Origin: Dyadobacter sp. 50-39
GTDB taxonomy: Bacteria; Bacteroidota; Bacteroidia; Cytophagales; Spirosomataceae
Assembly (NCBI GenBank): GCA_001898145.1
Contig: MKSR01000008.1
Span: forward strand, 372,001 to 436,000
Length of the DNA stretch: 64,000 nucleotides
Direction: 5' to 3'
Both the position numbers and the translations under genes were made by a program. Under the pieces are notes generated by a model. The model made no database searches, was not told the origin of the DNA, and worked only from the letters and a program-made list of their open reading frames with translations. Positions 33,439 through 42,851 of this stretch are shown one piece after another. How positions within the stretch are numbered: position 1 is the first letter of the stretch; each line of letters opens with the position of its first letter.

Positions 33439-34767
33439 CTATTTGCCGATACCCTCTTTTAGCCGTATTTTCTGAATCACCTGTAAACCAACACCTATGC
33501 CTTGTGTTTGGCCGTTGGTAATGGCTGACCGATAGTGAATTCCGCCGTATAACCTGCTGATCCCGGCTTCTTCCGCCGCGGCCGTGAATGAGGCAAAATG
33601 CCTTACCGGTAATCCGTAGGGCGTTTCCGTGTCGTCGTCGAATGCAAAACCTTTCCCCAGTTCCTTTTCCAGCACCTGGGCGGTGGCTGCCGATATCACG
33701 CTATGCCCGCTGGTATATTCCGGGAACGGCGGCGTTTGCAGCAGCGGTCTCCACTTTTCATCCAGATAGGCATTGATGACCGTTTCCGGCCTGATGAACT
33801 GGCTGCGGTATTTCTCATCCCAGCAGCTGATAAAACCGTCGAACAATGCAATAGAGGTGAGCAGGTACACCGACGACGATTCGATCCAGTTTTTGCCGGA
33901 CCGTTGCGTGGCCTGCCCCGCGATGGAAATCCAGTGGCCGCCGGGTGACAATTTCTTTGTTGCAAAATTCAAATGTCCCTGCGTGTTGAGGTAAAACGGG
34001 TTGCAATCCCAGAAACTCGCAACCAGAATTTCTTCCTTGCTGAGGGCTCGGGTTTTGTCATAAACCTCTTTTACCTCCTTCATAAAAACACTGCCGGCCT
34101 CCGTGCTGAATGCCGGCGGCGGCAACGGCTTGAACTGCGCAGCGGAATCAAGCGCGACGGGGCGAATCTGACTCCAGTAAGGCTCCACGGCATCGATATA
34201 GCCGGGGGGCGTCGGCGTCCATTTTCCTTTTTCCTTACTATATGTGTACCGGCGTTTTTTCCGGGTAGCGGCATAATTATCCCGCGCCGACCAAGCCAGA
34301 ATGCTGTCGCTCACCATTTCGCCCAGGCGTAAAGATTTTTGGTAAACCGCTTCGTCCTGTTCGCCTACGGCCGCCAGAATGCTTTCGGCGCTGTCTTTGA
34401 GCATCGGCTCCGAAAAGACAAGCCTCCCGCCGGTCCGGAAAAACGCATACAATGCGGCGAGTTTATAATTAATATCACCCGGCCCGGCTTCTTCTTTTCC
34501 AACCGCAGCCACGATCCTGGGAAATCCATTGGCCTGGCCGTACAGACTTTGGTAGCCTTCATGACCAAGCACGAGCGTTTCGTAAGCTGCGGCGTTGGCA
34601 TATAAATAAATGCGGCTTGCCACTGGGGGCGAGAATATGTCATGCACGATCACCCGCGTAAGGTTTTGCTCTGCACGGTGCAGTAATGCCGTTCCCGGCT
34701 GCGCGAACGCAGCCCCTGCGAGCATGCACAATACACACGCGAACCATAATCGGGCCCTATTTCGCAT
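33439..34767 (-). CDS. Vanadium-dependent haloperoxidase / PAP2-superfamily secreted protein
   Basis: About 442 residues with signal peptide MRNRARLWFACVLCMLAGAAFAQ. The PAP2/haloperoxidase signatures are in the C-terminal half: PEYTSGHSVISAA (motif with the phosphate/vanadate-binding Ser-Gly-His) and SRLYGGIHYRSA (with the second His). An upstream Arg/Lys-rich RSQFIRPETVINAYLDEKW segment supplies the first motif. In Bacteroidota these proteins usually occur with ASPIC/UnbV genes, as here. The start at 34767 shares one base with the stop of the preceding gene (TGATG), so translation is coupled. Halogenation, phosphatase or another activity cannot be told apart by sequence. Confidence 0.86.
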   Translation of the reverse strand: MRNRARLWFACVLCMLAGAAFAQPGTALLHRAEQNLTRVIVHDIFSPPVASRIYLYANAAAYETLVLGHEGYQSLYGQANGFPRIVAAVGKEEAGPGDINYKLAALYAFFRTGGRLVFSEPMLKDSAESILAAVGEQDEAVYQKSLRLGEMVSDSILAWSARDNYAATRKKRRYTYSKEKGKWTPTPPGYIDAVEPYWSQIRPVALDSAAQFKPLPPPAFSTEAGSVFMKEVKEVYDKTRALSKEEILVASFWDCNPFYLNTQGHLNFATKKLSPGGHWISIAGQATQRSGKNWIESSSVYLLTSIALFDGFISCWDEKYRSQFIRPETVINAYLDEKWRPLLQTPPFPEYTSGHSVISAATAQVLEKELGKGFAFDDDTETPYGLPVRHFASFTAAAEEAGISRLYGGIHYRSAITNGQTQGIGVGLQVIQKIRLKEGIGK

Positions 34768-37700
34768 CACTTTTTCCATTCGAGCAGGACAGGCTGGTCG
34801 TCATTAACGGTAAATAATATACGCTTTTTATTCAGCAAAACCGCGCTGCGAATGTCACCACCGGCCCACACACCCGTCTCGGAAGGCGGTAACGCTTCGA
34901 ACCGAAATGGCGCAACCTGCTTCAACACCGCACCGACCGAAGCATCACACGGACCAAGCTGGACTCGGTAGGGCGAAAAGTTGCCCAGCAGGACGAGGTC
35001 CGTTTTGGCATCGCCATTGAGATCCTGGGCGATTATGCCGCTCGTTCGGGAGAACTGCGCGACGTCGGGAAGCGCATGCCGCTTGAATCCGAAATCCCCC
35101 AGGTTTTCCAGCACCATGCTCCTCAGCTCTTTGCAATACACTTTCCGGCTCTTCTCAACAGCATCCTTGCCGAAAACGTCTTCGATCGTGGCATCCGAAT
35201 AACCCGCATAGCTCGTGTATTTCCTTTTGAGGGCGGTCATCTGATCCAGCATTTCATCACGCGAAAACATCGGATAACTCTTTTCCCCGATGTAGTAGGT
35301 GCAAATGGGATCGACGACACCGTTTCCGTCGAAATCGTCGTAGTAAACCGTTACCGGCCGATCCTGGGTAGGTTTGTATTGACTGTTCAAACCTGCATTA
35401 CCGAGAATGAAGTCAGCATCCCCATCACCGTCCAGGTCCGCAGCTTCGATCGTGGCCCACATTCCGTCGGAGTCTTTGAGCACGTCCACCGACTGGTTTT
35501 CAAACGTAGTACCTGTATTTTTAAATGTCGTCACAGGCATCCAGTCGCCTGCCAGCAATAAGTCGGGCTTTTTATCCGCATTTAAATCTGTAAAAATGGC
35601 GGCGGTCACCATTCCGGGGTTCAGCAAGGCTGGCACACCGGCAGTAATATCCGTAAATTTCACCTGCGCTCCCTGGGAGTCATTTCTCAGCAGATAGCTC
35701 CTGGCCGGCATCGGAAACGAGCCGGGCACCGCGCGGCCACCCACGAAAAGGTCGAGGTCCCCGTCGCCGTCTACGTCCGCAGCGGTAATGCATTGTTTCG
35801 GATTTCGCATGGATGGCAGCGCCAGAACTTCCTCACGGAACGCGCCTTTGCCGTCGTTCAGATACAAATGGTCGCGGTATTCGGGCGCGTTTTCATCAAA
35901 CTCGTTACCGCCGCTCACGACGTACAAATCCAGGTCGCCATCCCGGTCAGCATCGAAGAACAGTGCATTTACTTCCTCACAAACGACATTTTGCCGCCAG
36001 GGCTGGGCAGCGGCACCTTCAAACGTACCATCCTGCTTTTGAATATACAGCACACCAAACTGGTGCGATGCTCCACCGAGGTACACATCGTCGAGCCCGT
36101 CGCCGTTGACGTCTCCTTTCGCCAATGCAGGCCCGAGCCGCGAAAGCTGGTAGGGAAGCAGAACTTCCACTTTGAAATCGACAAAATCATTCTCCTTATG
36201 CACAAAATCGATACCCGCTTCCTGTGCGGCCGCCTGGCGGAACCAGGGCATTGGCGCAGGTGTATGCGGCTGGGAACCTTTCCCTTCCGCCTCTTTCAGC
36301 AATACCAGCCCGGGCGTGACATTGGTCAGGGCGGTGGTTTTACCCGAAGGCCACTCGATCATTACAGAATCGGCTGTTCCTGCCTGCCCCAGCCCGAAAT
36401 GCAGGTCTGTAGTAACCGTCGACTGGTAGCCGCGCACCGGATAAAGCTCCGCGTATTGCATGGCTCCTCCCGCATACACCCGCGCCTTCGCGCCGAATGC
36501 CTGCGAATTGCCATTGATCCCCTGCAAGCGCAGCGTAAGGCCCTTTTTGCCGGTTTGATTCTGGTAAATGGAAACCGGGTCGTTGATATGCGAAATGACC
36601 ATATCCAGGTCGCCGTCACCGTCGAAATCCGCAAAAGCGGCCGCATTCGAAACTGCTAGCTCATTCATCCCCCATTTCTCGGAAACATCCTCAAAACCAA
36701 AGCTTCCGGGGGCACCTGTATTCCGGAAGAGATAGTTTCTGAGCTTATTGGACGGCATTTTCTGAACCAGATCATAAGTCTTGAAATTCAGGTTTCCTTT
36801 CCCGGCTTCCTTCATCTGCTCATCGGCTACGGTGTATTTCAGGAAATCCATGTTGGTGAAATCTCGCAGGTAGCCATTGGTAATGAGCAGATCCTTCCAG
36901 CCGTCGTTATCGAGGTCGGCCATCAGGCCCGCCCAGCTCCAATCGGTATTGCTGATGCCGGCCAGTTGCCCTATTTCACTGAAACGGACATTGCCGGCAC
37001 CGTCGACACCGCGGTTCAGGTGGAGCATATTGCGCATATTCTGGTGGTAATATCCGCTGTCGAGCAGCAAATGGTACTGGTCGTACATATCCGGGCCTTT
37101 CAGCAGTTTCTGCCGGTGGTTATCTTCCGGCAGCATGTCGAGCGTGAGGACGTCAGGCAGGCCGTCGTTGTTGAAATCGGCCACATCGGCACCCATGGAA
37201 AACCGGGAAACGTGCGTAAACGATTTGCGCAGCGACTCGGTGAATGTCCCGTTGCGGTTATTGACATAGTAGCAATCCACTTCGGTATAATCGCTGGTGG
37301 TGTAAAGATCCGGCCAGCCGTCCTGGTTAATGTCCGCCACCACCACGCTCAGCCCGAAATTCAGTGCATTGTTGATAATGCCTGCCTTTTGGGTCACATC
37401 CTGGAATTTCAGCTTGCCCTTACCCCCTACATTCTCGAAAAGCCGGTTGCCGAAATAGGGATTCGGCGTGGCGCGCATTTCTCTGGTATTCAGGAACGGA
37501 TTAACCGTATGGTTGGAATGGTTGAGCAGGAACATGTCCAGGTCGCCATCCTTATCATAGTCAAAAAAGGCAGCCTGAGTCGATTGAGATCCGATCGCAT
37601 TCAGGCCCGCGTCCACCGCCATTTCCTTGAAAACCGGCACACCGCCCTTCACGCCCTGGTTGATGAACAGCTCGTTGTTTTTATCAGACAGTTTTCGGTA

Positions 37701-38096
37701 AAACCCTGAATGGCAAACGTAGATATCGGGCAGGCCATCGCCATTCACGTCCGCCACGCTCACGCCCGTGGCCCATTTGCCATTGCCTTCGAGCTTGGCC
37801 TTGTGGGTCACATCTTCGAATGCAATGCTGCTTTCCTGCGAGCGGTTGAGGTACAGCTTGTTGGGAACGGTGTTACCGGAAATAAACAGGTCGGGCTTGC
37901 CGTCCGCATTGAAATCGCCTATACCGATCCCGTTTCCGTTGTAGAGATATTCATACCGGAAAATGTGCAGCGAATCGTTCTCCTCGATCCGGTTTATGAA
38001 ACTCACCCCGGTCTCTTTCGGGGGCAACTTTCTGAAAACAGGCTGGGAGAAAACGGAAAATGGCAGCAAAAACAACAGATAGTAGAGTTTACCCAT
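34767..38096 (-). CDS. CRTAC1-like VCBS-repeat protein with ASPIC/UnbV domain
   Basis: About 1109 residues from ATG 38096 (MGKLYYLLFLLPFSVFSQ signal peptide). It contains many FG-GAP/VCBS calcium-binding repeats of the form D-x-NxDGxPDL, e.g. GDFNADGKPDLFISG and ADLDGDGDADFILG, making two propellers. Between them an ASPIC/UnbV module is seen around TVTTDLHFGLGQA and VMIEWPSGKTT. These proteins are surface or periplasmic and usually neighbour SusC/SusD and haloperoxidase genes; their biochemical role is not established. It lies 26 bases downstream of the cytochrome c gene and is translationally coupled to the haloperoxidase gene. Confidence 0.92.
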   Translation of the reverse strand: MGKLYYLLFLLPFSVFSQPVFRKLPPKETGVSFINRIEENDSLHIFRYEYLYNGNGIGIGDFNADGKPDLFISGNTVPNKLYLNRSQESSIAFEDVTHKAKLEGNGKWATGVSVADVNGDGLPDIYVCHSGFYRKLSDKNNELFINQGVKGGVPVFKEMAVDAGLNAIGSQSTQAAFFDYDKDGDLDMFLLNHSNHTVNPFLNTREMRATPNPYFGNRLFENVGGKGKLKFQDVTQKAGIINNALNFGLSVVVADINQDGWPDLYTTSDYTEVDCYYVNNRNGTFTESLRKSFTHVSRFSMGADVADFNNDGLPDVLTLDMLPEDNHRQKLLKGPDMYDQYHLLLDSGYYHQNMRNMLHLNRGVDGAGNVRFSEIGQLAGISNTDWSWAGLMADLDNDGWKDLLITNGYLRDFTNMDFLKYTVADEQMKEAGKGNLNFKTYDLVQKMPSNKLRNYLFRNTGAPGSFGFEDVSEKWGMNELAVSNAAAFADFDGDGDLDMVISHINDPVSIYQNQTGKKGLTLRLQGINGNSQAFGAKARVYAGGAMQYAELYPVRGYQSTVTTDLHFGLGQAGTADSVMIEWPSGKTTALTNVTPGLVLLKEAEGKGSQPHTPAPMPWFRQAAAQEAGIDFVHKENDFVDFKVEVLLPYQLSRLGPALAKGDVNGDGLDDVYLGGASHQFGVLYIQKQDGTFEGAAAQPWRQNVVCEEVNALFFDADRDGDLDLYVVSGGNEFDENAPEYRDHLYLNDGKGAFREEVLALPSMRNPKQCITAADVDGDGDLDLFVGGRAVPGSFPMPARSYLLRNDSQGAQVKFTDITAGVPALLNPGMVTAAIFTDLNADKKPDLLLAGDWMPVTTFKNTGTTFENQSVDVLKDSDGMWATIEAADLDGDGDADFILGNAGLNSQYKPTQDRPVTVYYDDFDGNGVVDPICTYYIGEKSYPMFSRDEMLDQMTALKRKYTSYAGYSDATIEDVFGKDAVEKSRKVYCKELRSMVLENLGDFGFKRHALPDVAQFSRTSGIIAQDLNGDAKTDLVLLGNFSPYRVQLGPCDASVGAVLKQVAPFRFEALPPSETGVWAGGDIRSAVLLNKKRILFTVNDDQPVLLEWKK

Positions 38097-38122
38097 GCAA
38101 CACCGTTTATGAACCAATCAAA

Positions 38123-39454
38123 TCAATTCCACTTGAAAACAAGCCCGTCGTCGCCAGGCTCCCTGTCGACATACATCAGGATGAGCGTCATCATCTCCTG
38201 ATCGCTCCGCATGTTGCCCGTCGACATGACCAGCTGAGGTGGGTTATGCGGGTTAGCGGGGTTACTTGCCGTATTATCGTAAGTCGCTTCCACCGTCACC
38301 ACAGCCCCTTTCGGCAGTAGCACCGGCTTTTTGTATTTGTAAATCTCCTGCCAGCGAAAATCCCAGGCTGGCACATGCACCAGGCGGATCGTATCGCCGG
38401 AAGCCAGCGTGGCGTAGGCCCTGAACTCCTTGCCCAGGTAATGCATATGCGGCCACGCATACAGGAGCGAAATGTCCGGCTGGTTATTGGCAATGCGCAG
38501 TTTGAAACTGCTCACCTCATTGGCGAAGATCATCAGCGGCGGAGTGATCTCCTTTTCGCCGATCCCACCGGATCCCAGGCTGATAACCTTAACCTTACGC
38601 ATAATGGGTGTCTTTTTGAAGAAAACATTCAGTCCGTCGATACTTTGCGCATCCACCGAGCTCGGGCCGAAATGCACTGTCAGCAGTACCACGCCCCGTT
38701 TGGGCATGACCCAGCCCATGTCTTCGGGGTAGGCCTCTACTGTCGTGCCCGGTATCCAGCCGCCGTAATAGGTCATTTCCTTTTTGTATTTGACCCATTC
38801 ATAATATTTGTCGCCTTCCGGCCCGCTCAGGTCCACAAAATCCACTGTGTTGTGCAGGTCCACCGACGCGTCGGGCACAGGATGGATTGCAAAATTGGCG
38901 TGGTGGATGAGCTTTTTGTTGTTCGAAGTAAACTCGATCGCCTCCACATTGGCCTCCTGCGCCATCTCAAACGGAATTTTGAACATGACGAAGCGCTCCT
39001 TGGTGTCGCCTTTCAGCGTGAACGCTTCTTTCATGCTCAGTTTGAGGTCGGGTTTACGCTTATAAGCCGTACCGGCGTCGAGGCGGGCCTGCAACTCCTG
39101 CTCGGCTTTGGTATTGACCTTGCCCTTCGGAGTACCGGCGTCGATCCATCCGACGATCGTTTTGATATCTTTTTCGCTCAGCGAGCGGTCATTGGCGAAG
39201 GAATTGTAGTGGTTGTCGGCCTTCCAGGGCGGCATATACCGCGAGCTGACCACCTGCTTGATGAATTTGGAACGCTTGGAAACATCCTCGAATGTTACCA
39301 GCGCAAAAGGTGCAGCTTCGCCCGTGCGGTGGCACGGCACGCAATTGGCATGGATAATCGGTTGTACATCCTTATAAAACTCGGGAGCCTGGCCTGCACA
39401 CCAATCACACAACAACAGCAAAAAAACCAAAAGTAGGCCTTTTCGAAACAGCAT
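38123..39454 (-). CDS. Cytochrome c fused to a copper type II monooxygenase-like domain
   Basis: About 443 residues, signal peptide MLFRKGLLLVFLLLLCDWCAGQ. Residues 25-110 are a class I cytochrome c with NCVPCHRTGE (CxxCH) and the distal ligand probably Met in YMPPWK. The remainder resembles the peptidylglycine/dopamine monooxygenase fold: IHHANFAIHP with its adjacent His pair, and AWPHMHYLGKEF (HxH-like copper site). The final Met ligand may be in LVMSTGNMR. Exported, probably periplasmic redox enzyme; substrate unknown. It is the first gene of a three-gene operon with the ASPIC/UnbV and haloperoxidase genes. The start 39454 is chosen for the signal peptide. Confidence 0.86.
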   Translation of the reverse strand: MLFRKGLLLVFLLLLCDWCAGQAPEFYKDVQPIIHANCVPCHRTGEAAPFALVTFEDVSKRSKFIKQVVSSRYMPPWKADNHYNSFANDRSLSEKDIKTIVGWIDAGTPKGKVNTKAEQELQARLDAGTAYKRKPDLKLSMKEAFTLKGDTKERFVMFKIPFEMAQEANVEAIEFTSNNKKLIHHANFAIHPVPDASVDLHNTVDFVDLSGPEGDKYYEWVKYKKEMTYYGGWIPGTTVEAYPEDMGWVMPKRGVVLLTVHFGPSSVDAQSIDGLNVFFKKTPIMRKVKVISLGSGGIGEKEITPPLMIFANEVSSFKLRIANNQPDISLLYAWPHMHYLGKEFRAYATLASGDTIRLVHVPAWDFRWQEIYKYKKPVLLPKGAVVTVEATYDNTASNPANPHNPPQLVMSTGNMRSDQEMMTLILMYVDREPGDDGLVFKWN

Positions 39455-39570
39455 GGTAATGAGTGGGTTTAACTCATGCAATTTAAGAACTTTAAATTAA
39501 ATTTTAAGAAAATTTAATAATTAGGCTACAAAACTGACTGAAATTGATATGTAACCCATCAGATACAACA

Positions 39571-39611
39571 AACGTGTAAATTTGGGAATTGGATTCCTAA
39601 ATTTACACGTT
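39571..39611 (-). terminator. Long hairpin after argB
   Basis: Nineteen-base arms (39571-39589 and 39593-39611) pair throughout with one G-T wobble, around a three-base loop. On the minus strand TTTGTTGT follows. It lies 43 bases after the argB stop, so terminator is the simplest reading, but the stem is unusually long. Confidence 0.6.
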
Positions 39612-39653
39612 TCAATGTAATACGCTAAAAGTCAGCCAGATTTTAACAGCCAT

Positions 39654-40439
39654 TCAGAGCACAATCGCCGTACCGGCTCCGCCCGAAACGGCATTCGCCA
39701 GTTCATCGGCATGGCAAATCGTTACCTGCTTCACACCGGCATTCAATGCGGCGAAGGCATTGTCCAGTTTTGGGATCATGCCTTTGTTAATGGCGCCGGT
39801 GGACTTGTATTCCACGTAAGTAGCCGGCACGAGTTTACTGATCACGGCATCGTCGTCATCCGGATCGGAAAGCACACCTTTTTTCTCGAAACAATAAATC
39901 AAATTCACTTCAAATGCCTGCGACATCGCTACGGCGGTGCCGCAGGCCATGGTGTCGGCGTTGGTGTTGAGCAGCAGACCTTCGGCGCTGTATGTCAAGG
40001 GCGCGATGACCGGTGTGAGACTGCTGGACAGGATCGCGTTGATTTGATCGCCATTAACTGCTACAATGTCCCCTACAAATCCGTAATCGATCGTTTTCAC
40101 GGGGCGCTTTACGGAGCGGATAATGCCCCCGTCGGCGCCGGTGAGGCCTATGGCATTACAACCGGAAGCTTGCAGCCGGGCGACCAGGTTTTTGTTCACC
40201 AGCCCTCCGTACACCATCGTCACCACGTCCAGCATCGGCTGGTCGGTAATGCGGCGGCCGTCGACCATCTGCGTTTCGATCTGCAATTTCGCGGCGATCT
40301 GCGTGGCCACTTTCCCGCCGCCATGGACGAGGATTTTAGGGGCATCGAGTTGCGCAAAGGCTTTCAGGAAACGGGCAGAGGCATCGGGATTGTCGATCAC
40401 ATTACCGCCGATCTTGACTACGTATAAGGCTTGGGACAT
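39654..40439 (-). CDS. argB: Acetylglutamate kinase
   Basis: A 261-residue amino-acid kinase-fold enzyme phosphorylating N-acetylglutamate (or N-succinylglutamate, used by some Bacteroidota) in arginine synthesis. Visible motifs: VVKIGGNV at the N-terminus, LVHGGGKVAT (nucleotide/substrate glycine loop), NAIGLTGADGGII, and LNTNADTMACGTA. Lys in AINKGMIPKLDNAF is the usual active-site Lys. Cytoplasmic. No other arg gene adjoins; argH is at 25456. Confidence 0.92.
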   Translation of the reverse strand: MSQALYVVKIGGNVIDNPDASARFLKAFAQLDAPKILVHGGGKVATQIAAKLQIETQMVDGRRITDQPMLDVVTMVYGGLVNKNLVARLQASGCNAIGLTGADGGIIRSVKRPVKTIDYGFVGDIVAVNGDQINAILSSSLTPVIAPLTYSAEGLLLNTNADTMACGTAVAMSQAFEVNLIYCFEKKGVLSDPDDDDAVISKLVPATYVEYKSTGAINKGMIPKLDNAFAALNAGVKQVTICHADELANAVSGGAGTAIVL

Positions 40440-40634
40440 GTTAATAACTGTTAACTTGGCTGGATTTGAGCCGACAAAGGTAGCAGAAACGCGAATCGGG
40501 GAAAAGGGAATTTCAATTGATGAATTTTTTTGTGAAAATTACGTTCGTTAAGAAAGCTCTATCAAAATTATAGATTGATCGCCGGGCAGTTCACGCACAG
40601 CCGACCGATAAAAGCATTACCCCAAAAAATCGAC

Positions 40635-42752
40635 ATGAAACGCGGTATCATATTCATTCTCAGCATTTGTCTTTTCGTAACCGGCTTCGTGCAGGCACAG
40701 GTGCAAAAACCCAAAGCCCGCTGGACCTACACTTTCTCTAAGCCGGAAGTCAAAAAAGGCGAGACTGTCGACTTGGTTTTTACCGCGACCATCGACAAGG
40801 ACTGGTATATGTACTCTTCCGACTTCGACCCGGACCTAGGACCCATGCTGACCACTTTTACGTTTGAAAAGAACAATACTTTCGAGACCGTCGGCAAGCT
40901 GAAACCGCAGAACCCGAAGACGAAATTTGAGGAAGTGTGGCAGGGTAATGTGCGATATTTTGAAGGGAAAGGTGTTTTTAAACAAACTGTCAAAATCCTG
41001 GCCGACAATCCGGTCATTAAAGGAACCTCCGAATACCAGACGTGCAGCCACGTTTCAGGCCTCTGTATTCCAGGCGGCGAAGATTTTGAATTTAAAGGTT
41101 TGAAAGTTGCCGCCGCTGCCAATGCGAGCGAGCACCACACAGTGGGCGCTACCACACCAGCCGACAAACCGGGCACCGCACCGACCACCGAACCAGCCGC
41201 ACCAGCTACTTCTAACGACACTGCCATAGCCGTTTCGGCGGGCGACATTCCCTCTGCCACCGACACATCGGCTGCTGCCGCAACCACCATTGAGGCAACA
41301 CAAAAAGCCACTTCCGAATCTGCCGGTGGCGGTTCCTTGTTAGGTTTCGCCTTGGCCGCCTTCCTGTCGGGGCTGGTCGCATTACTTACCCCCTGCGTTT
41401 TCCCGATCATCCCTATGACCGTGAGTTTTTTCACGAACCAGGAAAAGGGCAAATTCAAGGCATTTGTTTATGGTATTTCAATTATCCTGATCTATACATT
41501 GATAGGTACCGTCGTGTCGCGCCTGAATGGCCCCGCATTTGCGAACTTCCTCAGCACGCACTGGTTGCCCAACCTGCTCTTTTTCGCCATTTTCATCACA
41601 TTCGGCTTGTCGTTCCTCGGTCTTTTCGAGATCGTGCTGCCGAGTGGCTTTGTGAATAAAATGGACCAGAAAGCGGACCAGGGCGGTTATGCGGGCGTTT
41701 TCTTCATGGCATTTACATTGGTACTCGTTTCATTCTCCTGCACCGGCCCCATCGTCGGCAGCTTGCTCGTGGCATCCGCGGGTGGGGAAGTGGTGAAACC
41801 GATCGTGGGTATGGCTGCATTTTCGGCGGCATTTGCCATTCCATTCACTTCATTCGCATTGTTCCCTCAATGGCTGAAATCGCTGCCCAAATCCGGAGGC
41901 TGGCTGAATACAGTGAAAGTAGTACTCGGCTTCCTGGAACTTGCATTGGCATTGAAATTTTTCAGCATTGCCGATCAGGTTTACCACTGGCATTTGCTGG
42001 ACCGTGAGATTTACCTGGCATTCTGGATCGTCATTTTCGCATTACTCGGCTTCTATTTGCTCGGCAAAATCCGCACACCGCATGATTCGCCGATCGAAAA
42101 AGTAAGCGTTCCGAGACTCCTCCTTTCCATTATTACATTCACCTTCGTCGTGTATATGCTCCCGGGCATGTGGGGCGCGCCGCTCAAAGCGTTGGCCGGT
42201 TACCTGCCTCCGCAATCCACGCTGGATTTCGACCTGAATAAAAGGAGCGCGGCAGCTGCAACGCCATCGGCACTTTCCGGCGAAGCACGCAAGTATTCCG
42301 AGCTGTTTCATTTGCCGCACGAGCTGGAAGGTTTCTTCGATTACCAGGAGGCATTGGCTTATGCCAAAAAGGTCAACAAACCCGTTTTCATCGATTTCAC
42401 CGGCCACGGCTGCGTGAACTGCCGCGAAATGGAAGCCCGCGTGTGGGTCGACCCTGCGGTATTGCAGCGGCTGAACAACGACTACGTAATCGTCGCCCTT
42501 TACGTCGACGACAAAACCGAGCTACCCGAAGCGCAATGGTACACTTCGAAATACGATAACAAAGTGAAGAAAACCATCGGTGCGCAGAATGCCGACCTGC
42601 AAATTGTAAAGTATAACAACAACGCCCAGCCGCATTACTGCCTGGTGGATCACGAGGGCAACCTGCTGGTTCAACCTAAAAATTACGATCTGGACCCTGC
42701 GAAGTTTGCTTCGTTTCTGGATAGCGGGAAGGCAGCGTTTTTGAAGAAATAA
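40635..42752 (+). CDS. dsbD: Thiol:disulfide interchange protein DsbD
   Basis: About 705 residues. Signal peptide MKRGIIFILSICLFVTGFVQA, then an N-terminal DsbD alpha-like domain with TCSHVSGLCIP as the two redox Cys. An Ala/Thr/Pro-rich linker follows, then an eight-helix membrane domain with TPCVFPIIPMTV and SFSCTGPIVGSLL carrying the two transmembrane Cys. The C-terminal thioredoxin domain has GHGCVNCREME. It carries electrons from cytoplasmic thioredoxin to the periplasm. The start at 40635 is chosen because it begins the signal peptide. A terminator follows. Confidence 0.93.
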   Translation: MKRGIIFILSICLFVTGFVQAQVQKPKARWTYTFSKPEVKKGETVDLVFTATIDKDWYMYSSDFDPDLGPMLTTFTFEKNNTFETVGKLKPQNPKTKFEEVWQGNVRYFEGKGVFKQTVKILADNPVIKGTSEYQTCSHVSGLCIPGGEDFEFKGLKVAAAANASEHHTVGATTPADKPGTAPTTEPAAPATSNDTAIAVSAGDIPSATDTSAAAATTIEATQKATSESAGGGSLLGFALAAFLSGLVALLTPCVFPIIPMTVSFFTNQEKGKFKAFVYGISIILIYTLIGTVVSRLNGPAFANFLSTHWLPNLLFFAIFITFGLSFLGLFEIVLPSGFVNKMDQKADQGGYAGVFFMAFTLVLVSFSCTGPIVGSLLVASAGGEVVKPIVGMAAFSAAFAIPFTSFALFPQWLKSLPKSGGWLNTVKVVLGFLELALALKFFSIADQVYHWHLLDREIYLAFWIVIFALLGFYLLGKIRTPHDSPIEKVSVPRLLLSIITFTFVVYMLPGMWGAPLKALAGYLPPQSTLDFDLNKRSAAAATPSALSGEARKYSELFHLPHELEGFFDYQEALAYAKKVNKPVFIDFTGHGCVNCREMEARVWVDPAVLQRLNNDYVIVALYVDDKTELPEAQWYTSKYDNKVKKTIGAQNADLQIVKYNNNAQPHYCLVDHEGNLLVQPKNYDLDPAKFASFLDSGKAAFLKK

Positions 42753-42777
42753 GTGTCGGAGTGGTCACTATTGAATT

Positions 42778-42804
42778 AATCCCCTATCATTACGGGGATT
42801 TTTC
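42778..42804 (+). terminator. Intrinsic terminator of dsbD
   Basis: AATCCCC (42778-42784) pairs with GGGGATT (42794-42800), nine-base loop, then TTTT. It lies 25 bases after the stop. Confidence 0.78.
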
Positions 42805-42851
42805 ATATCCGGGACTTAACTCCCGGCCTAACCACAAAACCGACCGAAACT

